The notes under the pieces were generated by a model that saw only the letters and a program-made list of their open reading frames with translations, was not told the origin of the DNA and did not search any database. The position numbers and the translations under genes are program-made. This document shows, piece after piece, positions 6,629 to 13,960 of a stretch of 14,452 bases of DNA. Location of the stretch: NCBI GenBank assembly GCA_938048925.1, contig CALITV010000198.1, positions 1-14,452 of the forward strand, given 5' to 3'. Origin of the DNA: an uncultured bacterium. GTDB lineage: Bacteria; UBP6; UBA1177; JAKLFG01. Position 1 is the first letter of the stretch; the number at the start of each line of letters is the position of its first letter.

Positions 6629-7888
6629 ATGAATCAGAGCGAAATCATCGGTATCGTCGGCCTCGGCTATGTGGGATTGCCGTTAGCGGTCACCTTCGGC
6701 AAGATACGGCCCGTTATCGGGTTCGACATCAAGAAACGGCGCATCGCCGAACTAAAAAACGGCGAAGACTACACCCGTGAGGTCTCCACCGAAGAACTCA
6801 AAACGGCGGTGCATCTAACCTTCACCGACGACCCCGAAGAGTTGCGCTGCTGTTCCATTTACATTGTCACGGTGCCCACCCCGGTAGACCGTTACAAGCG
6901 GCCCGATCTAACCCCGATCCTCCGGGCGAGCGAGACGGTGGGAAAGGTTCTCAAGCGGGGAGATCTTGTCATCTATGAGTCCACCGTCTATCCGGGGTGC
7001 ACCGAGGAGGAGTGTGTGCCGGTGCTCGAACGGGTGAGCGGGCTCAGATTCAACACCGACTTCTTTTGCGGCTACTCACCCGAGCGGATGAACCCCGGCG
7101 ACAAGGTGCACACCGTAGCGACGATAAAGAAGATAACAAGCGGCTCGACTCCTGAATCTGCCGAACGGGTGGATGCCCTCTACCGCGCCATCGTGACTGC
7201 CGGCACCCATAAGGTAAGTTCGATAAAAGTGGCCGAAGCGGCCAAGGTCATCGAGAACTCTCAGCGCGACATCAATATCGCCTTCGTCAACGAACTGGCA
7301 CTCATCTTCGATCGTATGGGCATTGATACCACCGAGGTGCTCGAGGCGGCGGGGACCAAGTGGAATTTTCTCCCGTTTCGCCCCGGACTCGTGGGCGGCC
7401 ACTGTATCGGTGTGGATCCCTACTACCTCACGCACAAGGCCGAGGCGCTCGGTTATCATCCCGAGGTCATCCTTGCGGGGCGACGCATCAACGACAACAT
7501 GGGTATCTTCGTTGCCCATAAAGTGCTCAAACTCATGGCGCGCACCGGGAAGAAGATCCTCGGGTCCCGCGTGCTCGTGCTCGGCATGACCTTCAAAGAA
7601 AACTGTCCCGACATCCGCAACTCTCGCGTTATAGACATCGTGCGGGAACTCGCCGACGCCGGCTGTCAAGTGGATGTCTATGATCCCGTCGCCATTGCCG
7701 ACGAGATCGTGCGCGAATACGGTATCGTGCCGGTCAGTCAGCCGGTTGCTCCGTATGACGCAATCATCCTCGCTGTCGCTCACACGGCGTTAAAATCGCT
7801 CGACATTGCGCCGCTGCGTGCCCCCGAGGCGGTCGTCTTCGATGTGAAGGCCTTCCTCGATCGGAAACAGGTCACCGCGCGGCTGTGA
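6629..7888 (+). CDS. tviB: TviB-type UDP-N-acetylhexosamine 6-dehydrogenase
   Basis: A 419-residue nucleotide-sugar dehydrogenase that oxidises C6 of a UDP-HexNAc (UDP-GlcNAc or UDP-GalNAc) to the uronic acid with two NAD+, supplying a precursor for a capsule or O-antigen. Visible features: Rossmann motif GLGYVG (G11-G16), STVYPGCTEEE, AEAAK206VIEN, the catalytic cysteine in GGHC259IGVDPYYL, and the UDP-binding C-terminal motif TFK323ENCPDIRNSR. From memory of the family it resembles Salmonella TviB and Pseudomonas WbpO closely along its whole length, more than WecC or Ugd. AAGGAG precedes the ATG by 6 nt. No epimerase (TviC/WbpP) gene is adjacent. It faces the FG-GAP gene and is separated from the other glycan genes by it. 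Confidence 0.93.
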   Translation: MNQSEIIGIVGLGYVGLPLAVTFGKIRPVIGFDIKKRRIAELKNGEDYTREVSTEELKTAVHLTFTDDPEELRCCSIYIVTVPTPVDRYKRPDLTPILRASETVGKVLKRGDLVIYESTVYPGCTEEECVPVLERVSGLRFNTDFFCGYSPERMNPGDKVHTVATIKKITSGSTPESAERVDALYRAIVTAGTHKVSSIKVAEAAKVIENSQRDINIAFVNELALIFDRMGIDTTEVLEAAGTKWNFLPFRPGLVGGHCIGVDPYYLTHKAEALGYHPEVILAGRRINDNMGIFVAHKVLKLMARTGKKILGSRVLVLGMTFKENCPDIRNSRVIDIVRELADAGCQVDVYDPVAIADEIVREYGIVPVSQPVAPYDAIILAVAHTALKSLDIAPLRAPEAVVFDVKAFLDRKQVTARL

Positions 7889-7899
7889 ATACTCGGGTA

Positions 7900-7952
7900 A
7901 ACTCACCCCTTTGATTTCCCTCTCTTGGGAAGAGAGGGGATGAGGGTGAGTT
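7900..7952. repeat. Palindromic interspersed repeat, copy 2, between convergent genes
   Basis: Outer arms AACTCACCC (7900-7908) and GGGTGAGTT (7944-7952) enclose an inner hairpin CCCTCTCTT (7918-7926), loop GGG, AAGAGAGGG (7930-7938). The left spacer is 9 nt. It fills nearly the whole gap between the stops of tviB and the FG-GAP gene. It could act as a factor-dependent or bidirectional transcription stop, although no T-run follows on either strand. Confidence 0.85.
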
Positions 7953-7961
7953 GTGAAATCA

Positions 7962-10900
7962 TTACCTGAACAGGTTTTTTATCTTCTGTAGAAACGAAAA
8001 GGTCTTTGAAACCGGTACAGTCACCTTCACGCCATCGCCGCGGTTCCAGTCGCTGTAGTAGCCGTCCCTGTCGTATCCGCGCACCTCGGCATAGTAGGTC
8101 TGTCCGGTGACGATATCGGCGTCGGTAATGATCACCGAGAATCCATTGGTCACCGTGACCACATCCGAAATGACCGCGCCCACCGCATTGACGATACGAA
8201 CATCGTACCCCTTCGCCTTGAAGACCGGACTCCACGCTACGCCGATCTGTCCGGCATACGCCTGCGAATCTATATCAATCGCCGGCTTGTCTATCTTGCC
8301 GTTCTTCACCGCCACCTCGCGCACCGAGAAAGGGGTGGTGTGTTTTTTCTGATCGATCGCATAGAGATAGCCGTCGGCAACCCCGACCACGATCTCGATC
8401 AGTCCGTCGTTATCTACATCGGCAAGTATGGGATTCCCCACCGCATAGTCGAACAGATACGACCACGCAAGGCTTCCATCCTCGCTGTTGACCACATAGA
8501 GATAGCCGTCAGGACTGCCGACGACGAACTCTTCCAGCCCATCGCCGTCAATGTCGCCCGACGCGATGTTGGAGAGTTTTGCACCGGGGCAATCCTCGCG
8601 GGTCAGGAACGAATCGAGCGGCAGATCTATCGCCATCCCGAGGTAGAGACACCGTTTCCATAGAACCGTTCCGTCGAACCCCGAATAGGCCGACAGATCA
8701 CCGTACTGACCGCCCAGCGCCACATCGAGCCCGGGCTTGTCGTCTATGTCGGCAAGGCCGGCAAAGTTGAGGACCACATTGTAATAGGAAGAACTCGATG
8801 AATATTTGATTTCCCAGTTGACCGCAGTGTCGAGTTCCACCACCCGCTTGAGCGTCATCGCGTTTCCGAAAAGTTCTACGATACCGTCGCCATCGAGATC
8901 GGCGGCAAAGCCAAAACGCGAGTTTGTGCCGGTATCAATGAATCGAATGCGTTCGCCCGTCGCGCCATCAAGCAGTTCGCTCCTCGCGTTATGGATAACG
9001 AAGAGGTCTCTGATGCCATCGCCGGTTATATCGGGGATCACCGTCGGGAGTGCCTGCCGGTAGGTGTTCACATCACTTGTATCGTGGGAGTAAAGAAGAT
9101 TTCCAGTTCTTCCGTCAACCGCCTCTATCGCGGTTCGGTTATTGGGATATTCGATGAAGTAGGCGATGTCGGCGAAAGCATCACCATTGAAGTCAGCAGA
9201 AACGAAGGCATTCGGTCCCGCCTTGGCGCCGGGGGTCATACGTGTCCAGAGAAGATTGCCCTTCCCGTCGCGCAGTTCGGTTCCTACCTCGCCGCCCATT
9301 TGTCCGATCCGACGGAGAAAGCCATAGTTGCCGTTTCCATTGCGGTCGAACGAGAAGAGTTGCTCGATGTTTTCGGTATTGAAGATACTCCAGAGGACAG
9401 CCGGTTGGGTATTCGGGTTTCCGGCCGCCGCGGCGAGCAGGAGCATTCTCCGAGTCGAATCGCGGGTAAGTATCCGCGGACAGTCTCTTTCGGCGAAGAG
9501 AACCGCCGTAGTCTGATAGTCGCCCGCACGGACCACTGCGTGACTCGCTAGGCCGTTCGCTCCCACCTTGTACCAGAAGACATGGCCGGTATTGCGGGAA
9601 AGGACGAGGTTGGTCCCATCGCCGTAGATGAACGCCATCTCTTCTCCGAGCGCGAGCGGTATCTGATGGGGCAACCTGCTGCCGTTCCGAATGAGAGCGA
9701 CATTGTCGGCAAAGCCATCACCGTCGCTGTCCGCCATAGCGATGAGTTCGTTTATGCCGTCACCGTCGAAGTCTTTTATACAAGCGCTCCGCGTTACATT
9801 GGTATCGTTCATTTGTTCCCGCGGCGGCCGGGAACAGGAAAGCAGGTTCAGGTTCGTAGCGCTCCACAGCGGCGTAAACGTTCCCGCCGAGAAGGCATAA
9901 GCAGCAACCGTACCGAATTTGGGGACGGCAAGAGCAGGGGCCGCTTTCACGACGATCTCGGACAGTCCATCGCCGTTCATATCGGCCACCCCTTCGAGAT
10001 GCGTGTCGGGCAGAGATCCCTTCACCACACCGGTCGCGGCATCATAAACGACGGTCACCCACCGGTTCGGCAGGTTGATGCCATCCTCGTCGCGGTCCAC
10101 GCGGATGCCATTTACGAGCACTAATTCCAGTGTGTCATTGTAAACCGAGATAACAACCTCTTTGGTTCCGTCGCCGTCAAGATCGGTTACCGATTCTGGA
10201 ACGATATCGAGTTTTACATCGGAGGTCCGGTAACCAAACTCATAGTGCCACTGCACCGAGTCGGTCAGATAGTCGTAGACCGTAATCTGAATGGAACCGC
10301 TGTCATTGTACAGTGCAGTTCCTCCAGTGAAGAGAAACTCGTTCTGCGAGTCGTCGTCGAGGTTTTCGATAAGCCGAAGCCCACTGCTGAAAGAACCAAC
10401 GGTTATCGGGGTGGATCGGTAACGGAGCAACTGACCAGTTGCGGCGTCCATCACCCACAGCAGCCCTTTGTTAGTCGAACTGTCGAATATCATTTCCTTG
10501 GTTGCGGGATTACCATCGAGATCACCGAAGACGGGGGCCGTTATCCAAGTCGGCAACCCGGAGGTCACTTCCCACTTGACCGCCGGATTGGTCGGATCAT
10601 CCGAGATTCCCAACATTTTGAGAGCACCGACCGCCCGTTTGGGACGGAGAAGCAGTTCGAGACCGCCATCGTTGTCCACATCGGCAAGCGCCCATACCGC
10701 AGGATTCTGGAGATAGTGGGAGAACAGTTCGTCGCCGGAGTTCCCATCGAGTATCCGCAGGGTGTCGGCGCCGTAGGCGAACACCTCCCGTTTCCCGTCG
10801 CCGTTGATGTCGAATAGTCCCCAAATGTTCTGGATATCAACCGCTCCAGTGTCCCATGCCGATTTATCGTCGGCTCCCTTCCGCACCGCATGGCCGCCCA

Positions 10901-11129
10901 TCGCAAAGATGAACGGTTTCGTCAAGTCGCTCTCATCGAAACGGAGAGTAAGATCCGATGACAATCCTCCGACAAAGTAACGCCATTTGAGTTCCGGCGT
11001 CACGATGTTTCCGCTCCCCGGCGCCCGGTTGGTGTGGGCCGAGTCGAAGTTCCTCTGCGGCCATACATCGAGCGCGAGGAGCGCGAGCGTCACGAACGTT
11101 GCGCTCAAAAATATGATTAACTTTTTCAT
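7962..11129 (-). CDS. Large exported FG-GAP/VCBS repeat protein with C-terminal Fn3-like domain
   Basis: A 1055-residue protein with a signal peptide (MKKLIIFLSATFVTLALLALDV). About 15 calcium-binding-type loops spread along residues 90-950, for example DINGDGKRE, DVDNDGGLE, DLDGDGTKE, DMNGDGLSE, DFDGDGINE, DITGDGIRD, DIDGDGLEE and DVDNDGLIE, typical of FG-GAP/VCBS beta-propellers. Several units carry a PQQ-propeller-like DGYLY(V/A)(V/I) strand. The last about 100 residues look like a fibronectin type III domain (VAWSPVFKAKGYDVRI, YYAEVRGYDRDGYYSDW), followed by a basic tail FLQKIKNLFR. Start ATG 11129 has GGAG 6 nt upstream. The open frame continues upstream into repeat DNA, which is not coding. 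It is probably secreted or surface-bound, with a possible adhesive role by analogy. No sorting signal was recognised. Confidence 0.9.
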   Translation of the reverse strand: MKKLIIFLSATFVTLALLALDVWPQRNFDSAHTNRAPGSGNIVTPELKWRYFVGGLSSDLTLRFDESDLTKPFIFAMGGHAVRKGADDKSAWDTGAVDIQNIWGLFDINGDGKREVFAYGADTLRILDGNSGDELFSHYLQNPAVWALADVDNDGGLELLLRPKRAVGALKMLGISDDPTNPAVKWEVTSGLPTWITAPVFGDLDGNPATKEMIFDSSTNKGLLWVMDAATGQLLRYRSTPITVGSFSSGLRLIENLDDDSQNEFLFTGGTALYNDSGSIQITVYDYLTDSVQWHYEFGYRTSDVKLDIVPESVTDLDGDGTKEVVISVYNDTLELVLVNGIRVDRDEDGINLPNRWVTVVYDAATGVVKGSLPDTHLEGVADMNGDGLSEIVVKAAPALAVPKFGTVAAYAFSAGTFTPLWSATNLNLLSCSRPPREQMNDTNVTRSACIKDFDGDGINELIAMADSDGDGFADNVALIRNGSRLPHQIPLALGEEMAFIYGDGTNLVLSRNTGHVFWYKVGANGLASHAVVRAGDYQTTAVLFAERDCPRILTRDSTRRMLLLAAAAGNPNTQPAVLWSIFNTENIEQLFSFDRNGNGNYGFLRRIGQMGGEVGTELRDGKGNLLWTRMTPGAKAGPNAFVSADFNGDAFADIAYFIEYPNNRTAIEAVDGRTGNLLYSHDTSDVNTYRQALPTVIPDITGDGIRDLFVIHNARSELLDGATGERIRFIDTGTNSRFGFAADLDGDGIVELFGNAMTLKRVVELDTAVNWEIKYSSSSSYYNVVLNFAGLADIDDKPGLDVALGGQYGDLSAYSGFDGTVLWKRCLYLGMAIDLPLDSFLTREDCPGAKLSNIASGDIDGDGLEEFVVGSPDGYLYVVNSEDGSLAWSYLFDYAVGNPILADVDNDGLIEIVVGVADGYLYAIDQKKHTTPFSVREVAVKNGKIDKPAIDIDSQAYAGQIGVAWSPVFKAKGYDVRIVNAVGAVISDVVTVTNGFSVIITDADIVTGQTYYAEVRGYDRDGYYSDWNRGDGVKVTVPVSKTFSFLQKIKNLFR

Positions 11130-11169
11130 GGTATTCTCCATTCCCTTAGATTCTAAAGAACACAATTCC

Positions 11170-11197
11170 ATCATAAACTCAATTAGGTGTTTGTCAA
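11170..11197 (-). promoter_or_regulatory. Near-consensus sigma70 promoter for the FG-GAP gene
   Basis: On the minus strand: TTGACA (11197-11192), 16 nt, TATGAT (11175-11170), with an A/T-rich tract just upstream (about 11201-11219) that could act as an UP element. The leader to ATG 11129 is about 33 nt. Confidence 0.7.
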
Positions 11198-11256
11198 CCG
11201 ATTTTTTGAAAAATATATTCGGACAGTTAGAATCCTGTATGGCTGGTTTTTGGGGG

Positions 11257-11309
11257 AACTCACCCCCGACCCCTCTCTTGGGAAGAGAGGGGAGCCGTGA
11301 GGCGGGGTG
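11257..11309. repeat. Palindromic interspersed repeat, copy 3 (right arm degenerate)
   Basis: The left arm AACTCACCCCC (11257-11267) and the perfect inner hairpin CCCCTCTCTT (11270-11279), loop GGG, AAGAGAGGGG (11283-11292) match the other copies. The left spacer is only 2 nt. The right outer arm is degraded to GGGGTG (11304-11309). It lies between the divergent promoters of the FG-GAP and flippase genes. Apart from these promoters and this repeat, no other feature is supported in the gap 11130-11414. Confidence 0.82.
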
Positions 11310-11359
11310 CGTTTTGTAACCTTTCCTGTCTCCGAATTGTCTGAAAACAGATAGTTTTC

Positions 11360-11387
11360 TTGCGTTGAGAAGAGGTGTTCTTATAAT
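11360..11387 (+). promoter_or_regulatory. Sigma70-like promoter for the flippase operon
   Basis: TTGCGT (11360-11365), 16 nt, perfect TATAAT (11382-11387). A transcription start near 11394 leaves only about 20 nt before ATG 11415, which argues against the in-frame GTG at 11403. Confidence 0.65.
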
Positions 11388-11414
11388 CGCGCGGTAGTAT
11401 CTGTGACAGGTACG

Positions 11415-12752
11415 ATGTCTCTTCGAGAAAAGATAGATTCCGTTCTCTCCACGCCGACGCGCCGCCGTCTGGCGAGCGGCGCCGTCTGGGGCAGTGTCGC
11501 GGCTGCCGGATCGCGGATACTTACCGTGGCTGCTTCGTTCTTCCTCGCCCGCATCCTCGGACAGGTCGGCTTCGGCGAATACGGTATGATCAACAGCACG
11601 GCAGGGATGGTAAGCGGTCTGGCGGGACTCGGCATCGGGCTCACCGTCACCAAACATGTAGCGCAGTTCAAAAATACCGATCCCGATAGGGCAGGCCGTA
11701 TCATTGCCCTCTCCTCGATGGTGACGATGGTCAGCGCCGTCATCTACGGCATTGCCTTTGTGGTCCTCGCCCCATGGCTGGCCACGGCGACGATAGCGGC
11801 CCCGCACCTCGCGCCGCTCCTGCAGATAAGCGCCATCACCGTGGCGATGGGCGTGGTCAACGGCGTGCAGACCTGTTCACTCGATGGTTGTGAGGCGTTC
11901 CGGGCAAAGTCGTATATCAGCGTGGGTACCGGCATCGCGCAGACGGTGATGGTCGTTCTCGGTGCGTGGTTGTGGGGACTCAAAGGGGCGGTCATCGCGA
12001 TGGCGCTAGGGATGGTGCTGACGGTCATCGTGACGCGGTGGGTGGTGACCAAAGAGTGGCGGCGGTTCAAGATCAAACCGCAGTGGCGTGAGGCAAAGGA
12101 GGAGTGGCGGGTGTTGACTGGATTCAGTCTGCCGATGTTCCTGATGTTGGTCACGGTTGGGCCGACTTACTGGGCCTGCGCCGCCTTTCTGGCGAATCAA
12201 TCAAATGGATACGGCCAGTTAGGCATATTCAATGCCGGAACTCAATGGCAAGGGGTCATACAATTTCTGCCGAGTCTGGTGTGTACTGCCCTGATCCCGG
12301 TGATGTCGGAAAAGTTCGGGATGGGTGATGTGAAAGGGGCCTTCGCTATCATGCGTCGCATGATGGGTCTTATCGCCGGAGTGGTTCTGCCGCTGGCGAT
12401 ACTTCTTTCCCTTTTCAGTCCGCTCATTATGAAGGGGTATGGGAGCTCCTTTGCAGATGGGTACTGGACGCTGGTCATTCTTCTTTTTACCGGCGCGATC
12501 AGCGCGTTTGAGATGCCGTTGCGGCAATTCGCCATAGCGATAGAACAGGTATGGCTGGGGTTTTCACTCAACCTTATTTGGATGACCATCATTCTGTCCG
12601 GGAGTTGGTTCTTGGTGAAGTATGGTGCCGAAGGGCTTGCCGGGGCACGGCTGGTAGCGACAGTCGTCCATCTTGGGTTGTTCTACTGGTTTGTTAGTAG
12701 AAAACTGTCCCTTAAGTTAAAACAAAGAGTGAGCGATGTACCTTTGGAGTAG
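11415..12752 (+). CDS. wzx: Wzx-like oligosaccharide flippase
   Basis: A 445-residue polytopic membrane protein with about 12 or more hydrophobic segments. Its N-terminus GAVWGSVAAAGSRILTVAASFFLARILG with GEYGMINSTAGM is the typical opening of the polysaccharide synthesis/flippase family (MOP superfamily). It would flip lipid-linked glycan units across the inner membrane. ATG 11415 is preferred over GTG 11403 because of the promoter position, although its ribosome site (AGGT) is weak. The last 17 nt overlap the next gene, so translation is probably coupled. The position next to an iron-sulfur FrhB-like gene and a probable ligase/polymerase supports an O-antigen or exopolysaccharide locus. The symbol reflects the class, not a proven orthologue. 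Confidence 0.85.
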   Translation: MSLREKIDSVLSTPTRRRLASGAVWGSVAAAGSRILTVAASFFLARILGQVGFGEYGMINSTAGMVSGLAGLGIGLTVTKHVAQFKNTDPDRAGRIIALSSMVTMVSAVIYGIAFVVLAPWLATATIAAPHLAPLLQISAITVAMGVVNGVQTCSLDGCEAFRAKSYISVGTGIAQTVMVVLGAWLWGLKGAVIAMALGMVLTVIVTRWVVTKEWRRFKIKPQWREAKEEWRVLTGFSLPMFLMLVTVGPTYWACAAFLANQSNGYGQLGIFNAGTQWQGVIQFLPSLVCTALIPVMSEKFGMGDVKGAFAIMRRMMGLIAGVVLPLAILLSLFSPLIMKGYGSSFADGYWTLVILLFTGAISAFEMPLRQFAIAIEQVWLGFSLNLIWMTIILSGSWFLVKYGAEGLAGARLVATVVHLGLFYWFVSRKLSLKLKQRVSDVPLE

Positions 12753-13935
12753 TGAAAAAAAGGATTGTTGCGGATGCATGGCCTGCGTGCCGGTCTGTCC
12801 CGAGAACTGTATCGCCGTGACTGTGGATGAGGAAGGGTTCGAATACCCGGTGCGCGATGCGGCCCGCTGTACCGACTGCGGGAAATGCACCGCCGTTTGT
12901 CCGGTGGTGAACAAACCGAAGCCAGCATCGGAAGATGGGTTCCCCAAGGCATACGCGGCGTGGAGTACCGACGAGAAGACCCGTTGGGAAAGTTCGTCGG
13001 GCGGGGTGTTCTCCGAACTGGCGAGGATTGTCTTCCGGGAGGGAGGCGTTGTTTTCGGTGCGGCGTTCAGCGATGATTTTTACCGCGTTCACCACATTGC
13101 GGTAAGAAGCGAGGCCGATCTGTGTCGTCTGCGGGGGTCGAAGTATGTTCAGAGTTCAACGGTCGGGGTGTTCCCGCAGGTGAAGGAACTGCTGGCGCAG
13201 GGGCGAAAGGTATTCTTTTCCGGAACGCCTTGCCAAATATCTGCTTTGCACAACTTTATCGGCGTCGAAAATGAGAATCTGATAACTTGTGATTTGTTAT
13301 GTTATGGTGTTCCATCTCCATTGGTTTTTGAAAAATATATTAAAGAACAAGAACAATGCTGTAACTCGTCAATCAAGAAATTTTCTTTTCGTGACAAGAA
13401 AAACGGTTGGAATTTTTCCAGTGTTTTTTTTGAGTTACAAAATGGGAAATATTTTAGGAGACCGAATTCTAGAGATGTATATATGCATGGTTTTTGGAAA
13501 AGAATATTTGTTCGTCCCGTTTGTTACTCATGCCAATTCCATGTTGCCAAAACATCTTCCATAACTCTCGGTGATTTTTGGGGAGTTCAAAAAAGAGACG
13601 CGGCACTTGATGACAATAAGGGAACTTCGTTAATAACAATTAACAACAGAAAAGGATTTCTTTTACTGGAAAACAGTAGTACGCAGCTTTTGTTACATAA
13701 GGTGATATTGGATAGAAGTTTAGAAAATTCAATAATCTTTATTCGTAACTCTAGAGAACCTTTGTGCAGAAAGTCTTTTTTCAAAAATTTGTCAAGCGGA
13801 TCTTTTATGACAGCATCAGAATTATATATGAACAGAAAAGAAATCCTTGAAATTACAATCAGAAGTTTGGCAAGAAAGCTTTTATGGCAGTTTCGATTTT
13901 TGGTTAGATCTAAACTTAGAAAGAGTGGTTTGTGA
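12736..13935 (+). CDS. FrhB/FdhB-like iron-sulfur protein of polysaccharide loci
   Basis: A 399-residue protein. It begins with two [4Fe-4S] ferredoxin motifs: C11-C14-C17-C21P and C45-C48-C51-C55P. The coenzyme F420 hydrogenase/dehydrogenase beta-subunit fold follows, shown by SSSGGVFSELA, FSGTPCQISAL, LCYGVPSPLVFEKYI and CYSCQ...SITLGDFWGV. Family members occur in many exopolysaccharide clusters, often beside pyruvyltransferase genes, where a redox role is presumed but not established. It is unlikely to be a true F420 enzyme here. The ATG lies inside the end of the flippase gene, and the next gene starts 25 nt after the stop. The first half is GC-rich, but from about 13240 the codons become strongly AT-biased while the frame stays open. 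No frameshift was seen. Confidence 0.88.
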   Translation: MYLWSSEKKDCCGCMACVPVCPENCIAVTVDEEGFEYPVRDAARCTDCGKCTAVCPVVNKPKPASEDGFPKAYAAWSTDEKTRWESSSGGVFSELARIVFREGGVVFGAAFSDDFYRVHHIAVRSEADLCRLRGSKYVQSSTVGVFPQVKELLAQGRKVFFSGTPCQISALHNFIGVENENLITCDLLCYGVPSPLVFEKYIKEQEQCCNSSIKKFSFRDKKNGWNFSSVFFELQNGKYFRRPNSRDVYMHGFWKRIFVRPVCYSCQFHVAKTSSITLGDFWGVQKRDAALDDNKGTSLITINNRKGFLLLENSSTQLLLHKVILDRSLENSIIFIRNSREPLCRKSFFKNLSSGSFMTASELYMNRKEILEITIRSLARKLLWQFRFLVRSKLRKSGL

Positions 13936-13960
13936 GAAAAAGGACACAGGCGCAGGTACT

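Noticed and set aside
6501..11309. The three hairpin repeats as a CRISPR array
   Set aside because: The copies are separated by whole genes, so there is no regular repeat-spacer pattern.
11217..11338. Loose inverted similarity flanking repeat copy 3 (ATTCGGACAG and the complement of CTGTCTCCGAAT)
   Set aside because: It needs a 2-nt gap and is too short to distinguish from chance.
11130..11807. N-terminal extension of the FG-GAP frame by 226 codons
   Set aside because: It runs antisense through the flippase gene, the promoters and repeat copy 3. The true start at 11129 has a signal peptide and a ribosome site.
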